The position numbers and the translations under genes are program-made. The notes below the pieces were generated by a model. It was not told where the DNA came from. It saw only the letters and a program-made list of their open reading frames with translations, and did not search any database. From assembly GCA_001421095.1 (NCBI GenBank), contig LIIK01000009.1:1-41735 (forward strand): a DNA stretch of 41,735 nucleotides. The letters run 5' to 3'. Source of the stretch: Candidatus [Bacteroides] periocalifornicus (GTDB taxonomy: Bacteria; Bacteroidota; Bacteroidia; Bacteroidales; CAJPTX01). Positions 24,253 through 33,156 of the stretch are shown here, piece after piece; positions within the stretch are counted from its first letter, which is position 1, and each line of letters starts with the position of its first letter.

Positions 24253-25881
24253 CTACCACACCACGGTCCTGCTCGTCCTCTCGCCCCCTACGATGGCCGT
24301 CACCACGTAGGCCCCGCGGGGCAGGGTGGCCAGCGATACCCGGTCGCCCTGGGCGCGGAGCATCTCCAGCCCAGAGGGAGTGGTAACGAGCCACAGGGGA
24401 ATGATTGGAGCGTTCCCAGAATCCCCTTCGCGGCTTCCTTCCCGCAGTAGCTGAACCTCGCCAGTAGGGCTGAGAGGCGAGAGCTGGTAGGCAGGGAGAC
24501 TGTTAGAGTCATCGCCCGTGGAAGTACTGAAGAATGGACGACTACTTTCCACTTTGAATTCGGGTGATTTGGTTGTTCCACAGCCATTGGTGGCCTCTGC
24601 ATGCCCTCTGCAAGACCAACGGCCCTCGGTAAGGGGGCTTGGTGTAACCAAAAGCTCCGTCGCTCGCTTGGCAACTTTGGCCGAGAATGAATAATACACT
24701 TTCCACTCGAATGGGAATACCCTTTGATGCCGAAGAGGTATTGGCAGGCTAACCTTTATCGAATCCGCTTGGCCTAGCGCGGGATAATTCGTGATTCTTA
24801 GATCGATCTTTGGCTTACCGGCCCAAAGTAGGCGATAGCCGCAGCTCGATGAATTGGGAGCACTAGCCGTCAGCAGCACCAGCCCGGTGCCTGTTGGCTC
24901 TAGAGTGGCTGATTTAGAGTTGGCTGATACGATTCTCGCAGGCCCCTGAACCTGCCAGCGGGCGCCATACAGATCCGAACTGGTTGTAAAAAAGTAGTTT
25001 GTCGCCCCTGGGCAAAGCGTCTCTGGACCTACCAACGAAAACGGGTAGCAGAGTTCTGGAATCCAGGGGCAGGGATGGATGGGCCTTTCTAACACATAGG
25101 ATTCCAGGATCTTCCCCTGCTCCACCAGCGAGTAGGACATCCAGAAGAAGCCGCCATCGCCATGCCACGTCCCATCTGAATTCTGAATTCTAAGCGCTTG
25201 TCGATCATCATCGTACCCCACTACGCAAAGTGCGTGCGTATGCCTATCCTCCGAGGTAACCACATCGCTCGTCCACCACCCATGCTTCTCCCATTGTTCC
25301 CGGTAGGTCCTCGTGACCCGAATCACGATTACTATGGGGTATCCCATACTGATTTGCTGCTTATACACCTCCACTTGGGTCAGCTCTTTCCTCGGGATCG
25401 CCCCCCACGTAATTCGATACCGAATTGCGTCGTCATAGGCCTCGAGCGATGGCTTACTCCAGCAGTCCACGATTCCCCTGTAGGGCATCAGCCGCATGGA
25501 GCAGGCTCCTACTCCGTTCAGAAAGCCCAGCACTTTCGGGATGTACACTCCCGAATCACAAAACGTTTTAGTCTGATTGTATACAAATTGTGGGCTCCGG
25601 GCTAGGTTCTTCCAGTCGTGTTTCCAGTCATTGTAGTACAGCACCCCCATGGCGGCGTAGGCGGTAGCCCAGGCCGAGCAGCTCCCCAGCCCATTTTGGT
25701 AACCAGGCGGTGGGGAAGGGAGAATCCGACTCCTGGGCATACTAGCCAGCACACCAGGTTTCCCTTTCGTCTCTATCTTGGGCAACGCATCGTACTCCTC
25801 ACTTGACAGGAGCAGCTGCGAATAGCACGTTTGCTGAACAATGAGCAAAATGGCTACAAAGAGCAGTCTGTAGAATTGCAT
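24253..25881 (-). CDS. Secreted papain-family (C1) cysteine protease, probable T9SS cargo
   Basis: A 542-residue exported protease. After a signal peptide (1-22) and a short propeptide-like stretch comes a C1A domain with the oxyanion Q62, nucleophile C68 (GSCSAWA), H216 (HALCVVGYDD) and N234 (QNSDGTWHGDGG), so the catalytic set is complete. Residues from about 275 form Ig-like beta domains. The last 70 or so end in LPRGAYVVTAIVGGE...TSRTVVW, resembling a type A type-IX-secretion sorting domain; this would mean export and surface anchoring. It lies four bases behind a lipoprotein gene in the same operon. The C-terminal assignment is by pattern only. Confidence 0.82.
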   Translation of the reverse strand: MQFYRLLFVAILLIVQQTCYSQLLLSSEEYDALPKIETKGKPGVLASMPRSRILPSPPPGYQNGLGSCSAWATAYAAMGVLYYNDWKHDWKNLARSPQFVYNQTKTFCDSGVYIPKVLGFLNGVGACSMRLMPYRGIVDCWSKPSLEAYDDAIRYRITWGAIPRKELTQVEVYKQQISMGYPIVIVIRVTRTYREQWEKHGWWTSDVVTSEDRHTHALCVVGYDDDRQALRIQNSDGTWHGDGGFFWMSYSLVEQGKILESYVLERPIHPCPWIPELCYPFSLVGPETLCPGATNYFFTTSSDLYGARWQVQGPARIVSANSKSATLEPTGTGLVLLTASAPNSSSCGYRLLWAGKPKIDLRITNYPALGQADSIKVSLPIPLRHQRVFPFEWKVYYSFSAKVAKRATELLVTPSPLTEGRWSCRGHAEATNGCGTTKSPEFKVESSRPFFSTSTGDDSNSLPAYQLSPLSPTGEVQLLREGSREGDSGNAPIIPLWLVTTPSGLEMLRAQGDRVSLATLPRGAYVVTAIVGGERTSRTVVW

Positions 25882-25885
25882 GACG

Positions 25886-26353
25886 TCACCTCCGCTTTAG
25901 ATACCAAAAATACGATTTCCCGCCCACAGCACCCTTTAGGCTGCCGTTCTCTATAAGGCAGGTATCCAAAAAAACATAGTGCAGTATTACGGAGGAGTTC
26001 TTATCCCCCTCTTCCAGCAAGCTCAAGACGTAGTGGTCACTACTGCTCCCCAGCTCTGGATCCTTAGGTCGGAAACGATTCGTGAATTTTGCCCCGGTTT
26101 GCGTGCTGCCTCCCTGGGTGTAGCTCCAGGTGCTATCCGGGTTGAGCACCATGGTGATGCGCGTGGCTCTACGGGTGCTCGGTTCCTCCATGAATCCTGA
26201 TTCCCACACCCGCTCCCACTCCCCGATCACCGAGCCCTTCGGCGGCAGGGACGGGGTGATTGGCAGGTACTCCGCCTCCTTCTCCCTCTTCTGGCAGCCT
26301 GCCAGCGCCACGGCCAGCAGGAGCAGCATCGGTAGATAGTACCTTCTTCTCAT
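25886..26353 (-). CDS. Small lipoprotein co-transcribed with the C1 protease
   Basis: A 155-residue protein with a signal peptide and lipobox LAGC (C20). The mature part has beta-strand patterns such as GEWERVWES, RITMVLNPDSTWSYTQGG, and HYVLSLLEEGDKNSSVILHYVFLD, resembling lipocalin-like or DUF small beta-barrel lipoproteins. It precedes the protease by four bases. Bacteroidota and streptococcal cysteine proteases (for example C10 types) often have small inhibitor or chaperone proteins beside them, so this could control the protease; nothing in the sequence proves it. A good AGGAGG lies about 8 bases before the ATG, unusual for this phylum. Confidence 0.75.
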   Translation of the reverse strand: MRRRYYLPMLLLLAVALAGCQKREKEAEYLPITPSLPPKGSVIGEWERVWESGFMEEPSTRRATRITMVLNPDSTWSYTQGGSTQTGAKFTNRFRPKDPELGSSSDHYVLSLLEEGDKNSSVILHYVFLDTCLIENGSLKGAVGGKSYFWYLKRR

Positions 26354-26402
26354 GGCTATGCCTCCTATGCTTTTAGGTTGATACGAATGGGTTCACACGC
26401 CT

Positions 26403-26410
26403 GCAAGTTA
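26403..26410 (-). promoter_or_regulatory. Possible promoter of the lipoprotein/protease operon
   Basis: On the minus strand TAACTTGC resembles TAnnTTTGC with one T missing, 49 bases before the ATG. No -33 element is clear. Confidence 0.3.
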
Positions 26411-26584
26411 CAAAAAAAATGGGAGGCGAACACCCCCTTTTTAATAAAAGTTGAAAATCCCTCCCCTAGAATGCCTGAAAGAGGCACTTCCAGGGTGCAG
26501 CGCCCCCCGTGCCACACTACCAACCAAGGGAAAGGCGAGCCTGTACGACACGGAGGGCTCGCAGGGTATGGTGAGTACTGGATT

Positions 26585-26732
26585 AAGACCTCTGCAAAAA
26601 TCACATAAGCGACGCGGCACGCTGCGTCGCCACTGTCTTCGAAAAATGGAAGTGATTGATTAAAACCTATTTATTCGCAAGAAATCCCTCCTATAAAAGA
26701 TTGACCCCATACGGGACTTTTGCAGAGGTCTC
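26585..26732. mobile_element. MITE-like element with inverted ends and 5-bp flanking repeat
   Basis: A 148-bp segment starts AAGACCTCTGCAAAA and ends with the inverse TTTTGCAGAGGTCTC (14 of 15 bases match). It is flanked by GGATT on both sides (26580-26584 and 26733-26737), as expected of a target-site duplication. It carries the palindrome CGACGCGGCACGCTGCGTCG (26610-26629) and encodes nothing. Degenerate copies lie at 75-180 (inverted), 431-500, 22440-22560, 37390-37425 and 40257-40398. The ends resemble those of IS5-group elements in general appearance; no transposase is present in this window. Confidence 0.75.
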
Positions 26733-26741
26733 GGATTGGAT

Positions 26742-26766
26742 GGTCAGGCAACTTTCGGCCTGCCCC
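26742..26766. repeat. GGCAACTTTCGGCC hairpin repeat
   Basis: GGTCAGGC and GCCTGCCCC-type arms around AACTTTCG give the same hairpin as at 24079-24103 and, in a more GC-rich form, at 315-339 and 37208-37231. It lies right beside the MITE-like element. Confidence 0.7.
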
Positions 26767-26817
26767 TACGCAGACGTGGGCATGCGCAGGGCGGGAGAGG
26801 GTCAGTCCGCACGGCGC

Positions 26818-26854
26818 AAGAAAAGGGGGTGCGCCCTACTTGGGTACACCCCCT
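26818..26854 (-). terminator. Terminator after pheS
   Basis: On the minus strand AGGGGGTGTACCC pairs with GGGCGCACCCCCT across a 5-base loop, followed by TTTTCTT. It lies 22 bases past the pheS stop. Confidence 0.85.
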
Positions 26855-26875
26855 AAATACTCGGCTCTGCCTAGG

Positions 26876-27886
26876 CTAGAATTGCTGCAGGAAGCGCGTA
26901 TCGTTCTCAAAGAAGAGGCGGAGGTCATTCACCCCGTAGCGGAGCATGGCTATACGCTCTACCCCCATACCGAAGGCGAAACCGCTATACTCGAGGGGGT
27001 CGATACCGCAGGCCTGAAGCACATTCGGATCTACCATACCGCACCCGAGGATCTCTAGCCAACCCGTATGCTTGCAGACATTGCATCCCTTGCCTCCGCA
27101 CAGGTTGCATGAGACATCGACCTCTGCCGAGGGCTCGGTGAAGGGGAAGAAGCTGGGGCGAAGCCTTATCTTGGTGTCAGCCCCAAACATCTCTCTGGCA
27201 AAGTAGAGCAACGTCTGCTTGAGCTGGGCGAATGACACGCCCCTGTCCACGTATAGCCCCTCCACCTGGTGGAACTGGCAGTGGGCGCGGGCCGAAATGT
27301 CCTCGTTCCGAAAGACCCTCCCAGGGCATATGGCGCGTATTGGCGGTTTCTGCCGCTCCATGATACGCACCTGCACCGAGGAGGTATGGGTGCGAAGGAG
27401 CGTATCGGGATTGGCTGAAATGAAGAACGTATCCTGCATATCGCGCGCTGGGTGGTCGGGCGGAAAATTGAGGGCGCTGAATACGTGCCAATCATCCTCA
27501 AGCTCCGGCCCTTGCTCCACCGTGAATCCTATGCGATAGAATATATCTTCAATCTCCCTCTGGATCTTCGCGAGGGGATGCCTTGTGCCAAAGGGGGCGC
27601 GAATGGCAGTGCGCGTAAGGTCGAGGCTAGCAGCACCCGTGGCCTGCTCGGACTGCAATTTTTCCTGCAATTCCTTAATCCTGCCCTGGGCAAAGGACTT
27701 AAGGTCGTTCAGCGGCTTGCCGAGTGCCCGTTTCTGCTCGGGAGGGAGCTCGCGAAAGTCGTCGATGAGCTTGGTTATCTGCCCACTGCGGCCAAGCATA
27801 CCCACGCGCAGAGCCTCTACCGCCTCTGGGGTGGTAGGGGTTGCCGCTTTTAGTTCTGCGAGGAGGGTCTGAATACGAGAGAGCAT
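26876..27886 (-). CDS. pheS: Phenylalanyl-tRNA synthetase alpha subunit
   Basis: PheS carries the catalytic core of the alpha2beta2 enzyme that charges tRNA-Phe. The 336-residue protein has an N-terminal coiled-coil that binds tRNA (about 1-90), class II motif 2 (FRNEDISARAHCQFHQVEGL), and motif 3 (GFAFGMGVERIAML). A cysteine-rich insert CNLCGGKGCNVCKHTGW near 275 looks zinc-binding and is shared with many Bacteroidota. Length is normal. The gene follows the cyclophilin gene by eight bases; pheT is not in the window. Confidence 0.96.
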   Translation of the reverse strand: MLSRIQTLLAELKAATPTTPEAVEALRVGMLGRSGQITKLIDDFRELPPEQKRALGKPLNDLKSFAQGRIKELQEKLQSEQATGAASLDLTRTAIRAPFGTRHPLAKIQREIEDIFYRIGFTVEQGPELEDDWHVFSALNFPPDHPARDMQDTFFISANPDTLLRTHTSSVQVRIMERQKPPIRAICPGRVFRNEDISARAHCQFHQVEGLYVDRGVSFAQLKQTLLYFAREMFGADTKIRLRPSFFPFTEPSAEVDVSCNLCGGKGCNVCKHTGWLEILGCGMVDPNVLQACGIDPLEYSGFAFGMGVERIAMLRYGVNDLRLFFENDTRFLQQF

Positions 27887-27894
27887 GGTTCGCC

Positions 27895-28743
27895 CTACTT
27901 CATCCCCTTAGGGGTGTTCACTATGGTGATGGACTTTATCTCGAGCTTCTCCACGGGGAGATCGGCCTCGCCAGTCTCCACATTGCACAGGCTATCCACC
28001 ACATCCAGACCGTCTATCACTTGCCCGAAGACGGTGTATTCGCCGTCGAGATGGGGAATCCCCCCCTCCTTGGTGTAGGCCTCTAGCTGGGCTGGCGAGA
28101 ATGTATAGCCCACTTCGGTGGCAACGTAGCTCTGCATCACAGAATCCATATGGGCCTGCACCTTCTCCTTGGGAAAATTCGGGTTATTCACCACGTTCTC
28201 CATGTAGTACTTGGTGGCTTTGACGTTGGCATCGCGCATCTTCCGCCCCTCGGAGAGGTTGGTTGTAAGCTGCTTGAGCTCTTCGGGGTTGTAGACCCTA
28301 CCCTGCGATATGTAGAACTGCGAGCCCGAGGAGGCCCGCTCTGGGTTGACCTCGTCGCCCATGCGTGCTGCTGCCAGCGCCCCCTTTCGGTGGAAAAGCT
28401 CCGCGTTGATCTCTGCCGGGATGGTGTAGTCTGCCCCTCCCTGTCCGTAGGGCTGCCCTTTCTGCCAATTGCGGGTGTTGGGGTCGCCAGCCTGGGCCAT
28501 AAATCCGCTTATCACGCGGTGGAAGGCCGTGCCATCGTAGTACTTCTCCTTCACCAGCTTGATAAAATTGTCGCGATGCTGGGGCGTCTCATTGTAGAGC
28601 TCTATGAGCATGTCGCCCTTGCTGGTAGACATTTTCAGAACGTAGCGATCCTTGTTGTACTTAGGCTTACCGCAGGCTTGGAAAGAGAGCAAGAGCACCA
28701 ATCCCAAGCTTAAAATTGAAAGGAGTTTTGCAAGACGTTTCAT
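27895..28743 (-). CDS. Peptidyl-prolyl isomerase lipoprotein (cyclophilin type)
   Basis: A 282-residue lipoprotein (signal peptide then C24 in LSFQAC) with a cyclophilin domain: FHRVISGFMAQAGDP, GALAAARMGDEVNPERASSGSQFYI and YTVFGQVIDGLDVVD. These bind and turn proline bonds in envelope proteins. A helical insert of about 75 residues separates SQFYIS from GGIPHLDGEYTVFG, which is common in Bacteroidota members. It is the first gene of the unit with pheS. Confidence 0.92.
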   Translation of the reverse strand: MKRLAKLLSILSLGLVLLLSFQACGKPKYNKDRYVLKMSTSKGDMLIELYNETPQHRDNFIKLVKEKYYDGTAFHRVISGFMAQAGDPNTRNWQKGQPYGQGGADYTIPAEINAELFHRKGALAAARMGDEVNPERASSGSQFYISQGRVYNPEELKQLTTNLSEGRKMRDANVKATKYYMENVVNNPNFPKEKVQAHMDSVMQSYVATEVGYTFSPAQLEAYTKEGGIPHLDGEYTVFGQVIDGLDVVDSLCNVETGEADLPVEKLEIKSITIVNTPKGMK

Positions 28744-28758
28744 TGTGTTTACCTTTGC
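28727..28758 (+). promoter_or_regulatory. Promoter of the seven-gene directon
   Basis: TTTG (28727-28730), a 19-base spacer, and TACCTTTGC (28750-28758) form a consensus Bacteroidota promoter. Transcription would start near 28765, about 28 bases before the patatin ATG. It overlaps the start of the cyclophilin gene. Confidence 0.75.
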
Positions 28759-28769
28759 TTAAAATTTCT

Positions 28770-28778
28770 GCGAAGATA
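28770..28778 (-). promoter_or_regulatory. Promoter of the cyclophilin-pheS unit
   Basis: On the minus strand TATCTTCGC differs from TAnnTTTGC at one base and lies 26 bases before the cyclophilin ATG. It faces and overlaps the divergent promoter region of the patatin gene. Confidence 0.45.
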
Positions 28779-28792
28779 GGGGAAATTTTGAT

Positions 28793-31207
28793 ATGCTCCG
28801 TCTTTTAGTCGCCATTAGCCTGAATTTGCTGCTTCTATCCCCTCTGGCTCTGCCCTCCACGGGCGGGGTTCTGGGGAGGAATGCGGATAGCGCAATGCAG
28901 ATGGCGGGCGATGCCGGGCGATACCAGCGCTACCCAACGGCACTGGGGCGCGGAAGGGGCGTGGGGCTAGTCCTGAGCGGTGGCGGGGCGAGGGGGCTGG
29001 CGCACATCGGGGTGATTAAGGCTCTGGAGGAGAACCACATCCCCATAGACTACATCTCTGGCACTTCGATAGGCGCCATTGTGGGGGTATTCTACGCGCT
29101 GGGCTACACGCCCGACGAAATGCTCCAGCTCTTCAAATCGCAGGAGTTCAAGTACTGGAGCTCTGGCGATATTCCCGAGCGGTATCGCTACTACTTCCTG
29201 CAGTACGGCAACGATGCGCGGCTGCTGACGCTCTCGGTAGCCCGCCAAGATTCGCTCTTTCGGCTTGTGCTACCCTCCCACCTGGTAAAGACCACCGAGA
29301 TGGATATCGCATTCCTAGAGCTTATGGCCTCTGGCAATGCGGTGGCGCGGGGCGATTTTGACCACCTTTTCCGCCCTTTCCGCTGCGTGGCGAGCGATGT
29401 CTACCGAAAGCAATCGAGGGTCTTCAGGCGGGGCGACCTCGGCACTTGCGTGCGCGCCAGCATGACCTACCCGCTGCTGTTCCGCGCCACCGAGATGGAT
29501 AGCGCCCTCCTCTTTGATGGCGGGATCTATAACAACTACCCCTGGGATGTGATGGTGCGGGAGTTCGGCCCGAGGATAATAGTGGGTAGCAACGTATCTG
29601 GAAACTACCCACAGCCAGCTTCTGACGACCTGATCGGGCAGCTGGGCATCCTGATAATGAACCCCACAGACTACGCGCTGCCCGACTCGCTGGGGGTATC
29701 GGTAGAGACGCAGCTACCGGGCATCGGGATTCTCGATTTTGACCTGGCCGATTCGCTGGTGGCGGCGGGCTACAGGCAGGCCATACAGGCTATGCCGCAA
29801 ATAAAAGCCCGTGTGCGCGACAGGATGGACAGCACAACCCTCGCGGCGCAACGGAGCTACTTCAACCGGCGTAAACCCCCGCTAATCTTCTCCCGTGATG
29901 TTGAAATTGAGGGCTTGAGCCCCCTTCAGGCTAAAAATATCGAGAAGGCCCTCATTAAAAGAAGAAATGCCTTCTCCCTCGAACAGCTCAAGCATGAGTA
30001 CTTCAAGCTGAGTGCTGACTGCAGAATCGACCGTATCTACCCCACTGCCCGCTACAACGATGCCACAGGGCACTACAAGCTCAACCTGCAGATAACGAAA
30101 GCCAACCGCCTCGACCTGTCCCTAGGGGGTAACGTCTCAAGCTCTAACCTGAATAACATTTTTCTCGCGCTCGACTTCAAGCTGTTCTCCCTATTCATGA
30201 GCCGTATACACGCCAGCGGCACCGTGGGGCACCTCTACTCGAATGCGGAGGTGGGGTTCAGGCAAGATGTGCTGCGCACCCTCCCATTCTACTACGCTTT
30301 CGGCTACCGTTTTAGCCGGTATGACTACCACACAAGCTCTCCGATTGCGATTTTTGACGACTCCCGCCCTCCATACCTAAAACTGCGCGATAGCTACTTC
30401 TACTGGCGGGTTGGCACTCCCATGAGCTATAACTCGCAGTTCGAGCTCGTGCTGAACTACGGATTCCGCTACGATGACTACTTCCAGGTACCCAATTTCC
30501 TGAAGAAGGATGTGGCCGACGAGACCTTTATCCACTACCTCTACACGGCTATGGAGATGAGCCGGGAGACGATGAACCACAGGCAGTTCCCCACTCTTGG
30601 GCAAGAATGGATAGTGCGGCTAGCCTACCTCCGCCTCTACGAGCGCAACACTCCTGGCAGCACGGCTACGCAGCGGCTCCAGACCGTCCAATGGCACAGC
30701 TGGTATGGCCTCCACGCCCGGTGGCGCGGCTTTATCCCCCTGTTCGATGAAGACCGCATAAGCCTCGGGCTGCTGGGCGATGCGCAGCTCTCACTAAGGA
30801 GCGCTTTCGCCAACTACACCTCAGATCTACTAGCCACCCCCCGCTTTACGCCAACCCTCACCACACGGTCAGTATTCGTGCCACAGCTGAGGGCAAATCA
30901 ATACCTAGCCATCGGCATTATCCCGTCTATCAAGCTCCTGCCCAACCTCTACTTCCAAATACAAGGGTACGGCTTCCTCCCGCTGCGGCAGACGCAGGCC
31001 GATGCCAACCAACGGGTGACGTACAGCGATTGGCTGAGTTCCCACTACCTTTTCGGGGAGGCCAACCTCTTTTACCACACGATAGCGGGTCCTATCAGCC
31101 TGAATGTGGGCTACCTCCCAGGATGGCGGGGCGATTTCTGGAACGACATGCTGGTAAGCCTTAATATCGGGCTGGTGCTATTCAAACGGATGGGAACGGA
31201 GTATTAG
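28793..31207 (+). CDS. Patatin-like phospholipase with outer-membrane barrel
   Basis: An 804-residue exported protein. Residues about 1-24 form a signal peptide. The patatin domain has the oxyanion loop GGGARG (63-68), nucleophile S92 in GTSIG, and D242 in DGG, so the Ser-Asp dyad is complete. A POTRA-like segment (about 360-430, FSRDVEIEGLSPLQAKNIEKAL) and a long C-terminal beta-rich part ending VLFKRMGTEY follow, suggesting a barrel as in PlpD-type (Vd) phospholipases of the BamA superfamily. It heads the directon. Confidence 0.88.
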   Translation: MLRLLVAISLNLLLLSPLALPSTGGVLGRNADSAMQMAGDAGRYQRYPTALGRGRGVGLVLSGGGARGLAHIGVIKALEENHIPIDYISGTSIGAIVGVFYALGYTPDEMLQLFKSQEFKYWSSGDIPERYRYYFLQYGNDARLLTLSVARQDSLFRLVLPSHLVKTTEMDIAFLELMASGNAVARGDFDHLFRPFRCVASDVYRKQSRVFRRGDLGTCVRASMTYPLLFRATEMDSALLFDGGIYNNYPWDVMVREFGPRIIVGSNVSGNYPQPASDDLIGQLGILIMNPTDYALPDSLGVSVETQLPGIGILDFDLADSLVAAGYRQAIQAMPQIKARVRDRMDSTTLAAQRSYFNRRKPPLIFSRDVEIEGLSPLQAKNIEKALIKRRNAFSLEQLKHEYFKLSADCRIDRIYPTARYNDATGHYKLNLQITKANRLDLSLGGNVSSSNLNNIFLALDFKLFSLFMSRIHASGTVGHLYSNAEVGFRQDVLRTLPFYYAFGYRFSRYDYHTSSPIAIFDDSRPPYLKLRDSYFYWRVGTPMSYNSQFELVLNYGFRYDDYFQVPNFLKKDVADETFIHYLYTAMEMSRETMNHRQFPTLGQEWIVRLAYLRLYERNTPGSTATQRLQTVQWHSWYGLHARWRGFIPLFDEDRISLGLLGDAQLSLRSAFANYTSDLLATPRFTPTLTTRSVFVPQLRANQYLAIGIIPSIKLLPNLYFQIQGYGFLPLRQTQADANQRVTYSDWLSSHYLFGEANLFYHTIAGPISLNVGYLPGWRGDFWNDMLVSLNIGLVLFKRMGTEY

Positions 31208-31210
31208 CCT

Positions 31211-32689
31211 ATGGGGGTTCTGAGGAAGCTGGCGGGGCAGAGCGCCATATACGGACTGAGCAGCGTGGTGCCAAGGCTGCTGAACTATTTCCTGGTGGTG
31301 CTGCACTCACGAGTGCTGGTAGAGGCCGAGTACGGAGTGGTTACAGAGCTCTATGCCTACATAGCGGTGCTTATGGTGCTGCTAACCTTCGGGCTAGAAA
31401 CCGGGTTCTTCCGCTTTGCAAACCCCAACGACCGTGCAGAGGGTGAAAAGACCTACGCCAGCGTCTTCTACTTCCTCCTAAGCACCAGCGCGCTATTCGT
31501 AGGGGCGTGCGCCCTCTTTTCACACCCTATTGCGGCGGGTTTGGGGTATCAAGGGCAGGAGGGGCTAATACTCCTTACCGCCGCAATCCTGGGCGTGGAT
31601 GCGTGGCAGGCCATAGTGTTCGACAAGCTCCGTTGGCTACAGCGTCCTCTAGCCTTCAGTGCCATAAAAATAGCCGGCGTTGCGATAAACGTCGGCTGCA
31701 ATATTCTCTTCCTGGTAGGGTTTCCCCGCTGGGGGATGTACAATGCGAACTTCGGGGCGGGCTACATTCTGATGAGTAACCTGTTCGCCAGTCTCTTCAC
31801 GCTCGTGCTCGCGCTTGCGGCTAGCGGAGGCCTCCCCAGGGGTGCTGGCTGGAAGAGGCTACGCCCCCTTCTGGTCTTCTCCTTTCCCCTGCTGATTAGC
31901 GGGCTGGGCGGCACCACGAACGAATTCATGGATCGGGTGTTCATCAAATGGCTAACGCCTGCCAACGAGGCGATGGCCGAGCTGGGTATCTACGGGGCTA
32001 ATGCCAAGATTGCAGTTCTTCTGGTGCTTTTCATACAAATGTTTAAATTTGCCGCCGAACCGTTCTTTTTTGCACAGGCCCAGACCAAAAATGATCCTAA
32101 TGTATACGCCTTGGTAACCAAGTGGTTCACCTACTTCTGCATTGTGGCCAGCGTGGGTATCATGCTCTACCTCCCGCTGCTGCAGTACTTCGTGGGGGCG
32201 CGATTCCGAGTAGGGCTGGGCGTAGTCCCGATTCTGCTCCTCGCCAACCTGCTCTACGGCTTCTTCTTCAACATCAGCTTCTGGTTCAAGATCTTGAAGA
32301 AAACCTGGTACGGCGTACTTCTCACTTTTAGCGGTGCTACCGTAACGGTGCTGGTGAATCTCCTGCTAACCCCACGGCTGGGCTACTACGGCGCAGCGGC
32401 CGCTAGGGTGGCGAGCTATGCCTGCATGGTGGTTATGTGCCTTGCCATAGGCCAACGGCATTTCCGCATTCCCTACCAGTACGGGCGCATGCTGCTGGCC
32501 ACGGCCATTGGAGGGGTGATGCTGGCTATAGGGTGGTATCTGCCCATAGACAACACGATAGCGCTGATCGCTATTCGGACGGTGGTGCTAATTGCCACCG
32601 TGGAGCTGGTGGTGCGCCTCGAGGGGAAAAGCCTCGTAGGCCTGTTAAGGTACGGAGTCGGCATCATAAGGAGGCAAAAAAGGGGGTAA
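31211..32689 (+). CDS. Oligosaccharide flippase (MOP superfamily)
   Basis: A 492-residue integral membrane protein with about 14 hydrophobic helices and an N-terminus LAGQSAIYGLSSVVPRLLNYFLV typical of polysaccharide exporters. It should move a lipid-linked sugar across the inner membrane; whether it is a repeat-unit or lipid-II-type flippase cannot be told. It begins three bases after the patatin stop and is followed by dut, an order I recall from other Bacteroidales. Confidence 0.85.
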   Translation: MGVLRKLAGQSAIYGLSSVVPRLLNYFLVVLHSRVLVEAEYGVVTELYAYIAVLMVLLTFGLETGFFRFANPNDRAEGEKTYASVFYFLLSTSALFVGACALFSHPIAAGLGYQGQEGLILLTAAILGVDAWQAIVFDKLRWLQRPLAFSAIKIAGVAINVGCNILFLVGFPRWGMYNANFGAGYILMSNLFASLFTLVLALAASGGLPRGAGWKRLRPLLVFSFPLLISGLGGTTNEFMDRVFIKWLTPANEAMAELGIYGANAKIAVLLVLFIQMFKFAAEPFFFAQAQTKNDPNVYALVTKWFTYFCIVASVGIMLYLPLLQYFVGARFRVGLGVVPILLLANLLYGFFFNISFWFKILKKTWYGVLLTFSGATVTVLVNLLLTPRLGYYGAAAARVASYACMVVMCLAIGQRHFRIPYQYGRMLLATAIGGVMLAIGWYLPIDNTIALIAIRTVVLIATVELVVRLEGKSLVGLLRYGVGIIRRQKRG

Positions 32690-32700
32690 GGGGGAAAAGG

Positions 32701-33132
32701 ATGGAAATAAAGATTAAAACGGCCATCGGGGCTCTAACGCCGCAATACGGCACTGCAGAGAGCGCTGGGGCAGATGTGCACGCCTACCTAGATAAACCGG
32801 TGGTTTGCCCTGCGGGGGACTGGATTGCTGTGCCCACAGGGGTCTTCCTAGAGATCCCCGCGGGGTATGAGGTGCAGGTACGCCCACGGAGCGGTCTGGC
32901 CCTACGGCATGGTATCACAGTGCTCAACGCTCCAGGCACCATAGATAGCGACTACCGTGGTGAGCTAAAAATAGTGCTGATCAACCACTCGAAGCAAGAC
33001 TACACCATAACCCCTGGCGACCGTATCGCCCAGCTTGTTGCAGCTCGGGTAGAAAAAATCCAGTTTATACCCACCGAGCAAATCGGCAGCTCGCCTCGGG
33101 GCGAAGGGGGCTTTGGCAGCACTGGAAAGTAA
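32701..33132 (+). CDS. dut: dUTP diphosphatase
   Basis: Dut cleaves dUTP to dUMP, keeping uracil out of DNA and feeding dTMP synthesis. The 143-residue protein has all five trimeric dUTPase motifs: AGADVHAYLD (22-31), RPRSGLA (61-67), GTIDSDYRGEL (79-89), GDRIAQLV (106-113) and RGEGGFGSTGK (133-143). The ATG at 32701 starts 11 bases after the flippase stop; the longer frame upstream is a shadow of the flippase gene. Confidence 0.96.
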   Translation: MEIKIKTAIGALTPQYGTAESAGADVHAYLDKPVVCPAGDWIAVPTGVFLEIPAGYEVQVRPRSGLALRHGITVLNAPGTIDSDYRGELKIVLINHSKQDYTITPGDRIAQLVAARVEKIQFIPTEQIGSSPRGEGGFGSTGK

Positions 33133-33156
33133 CCCACAATTCTCTACGAACGACAG

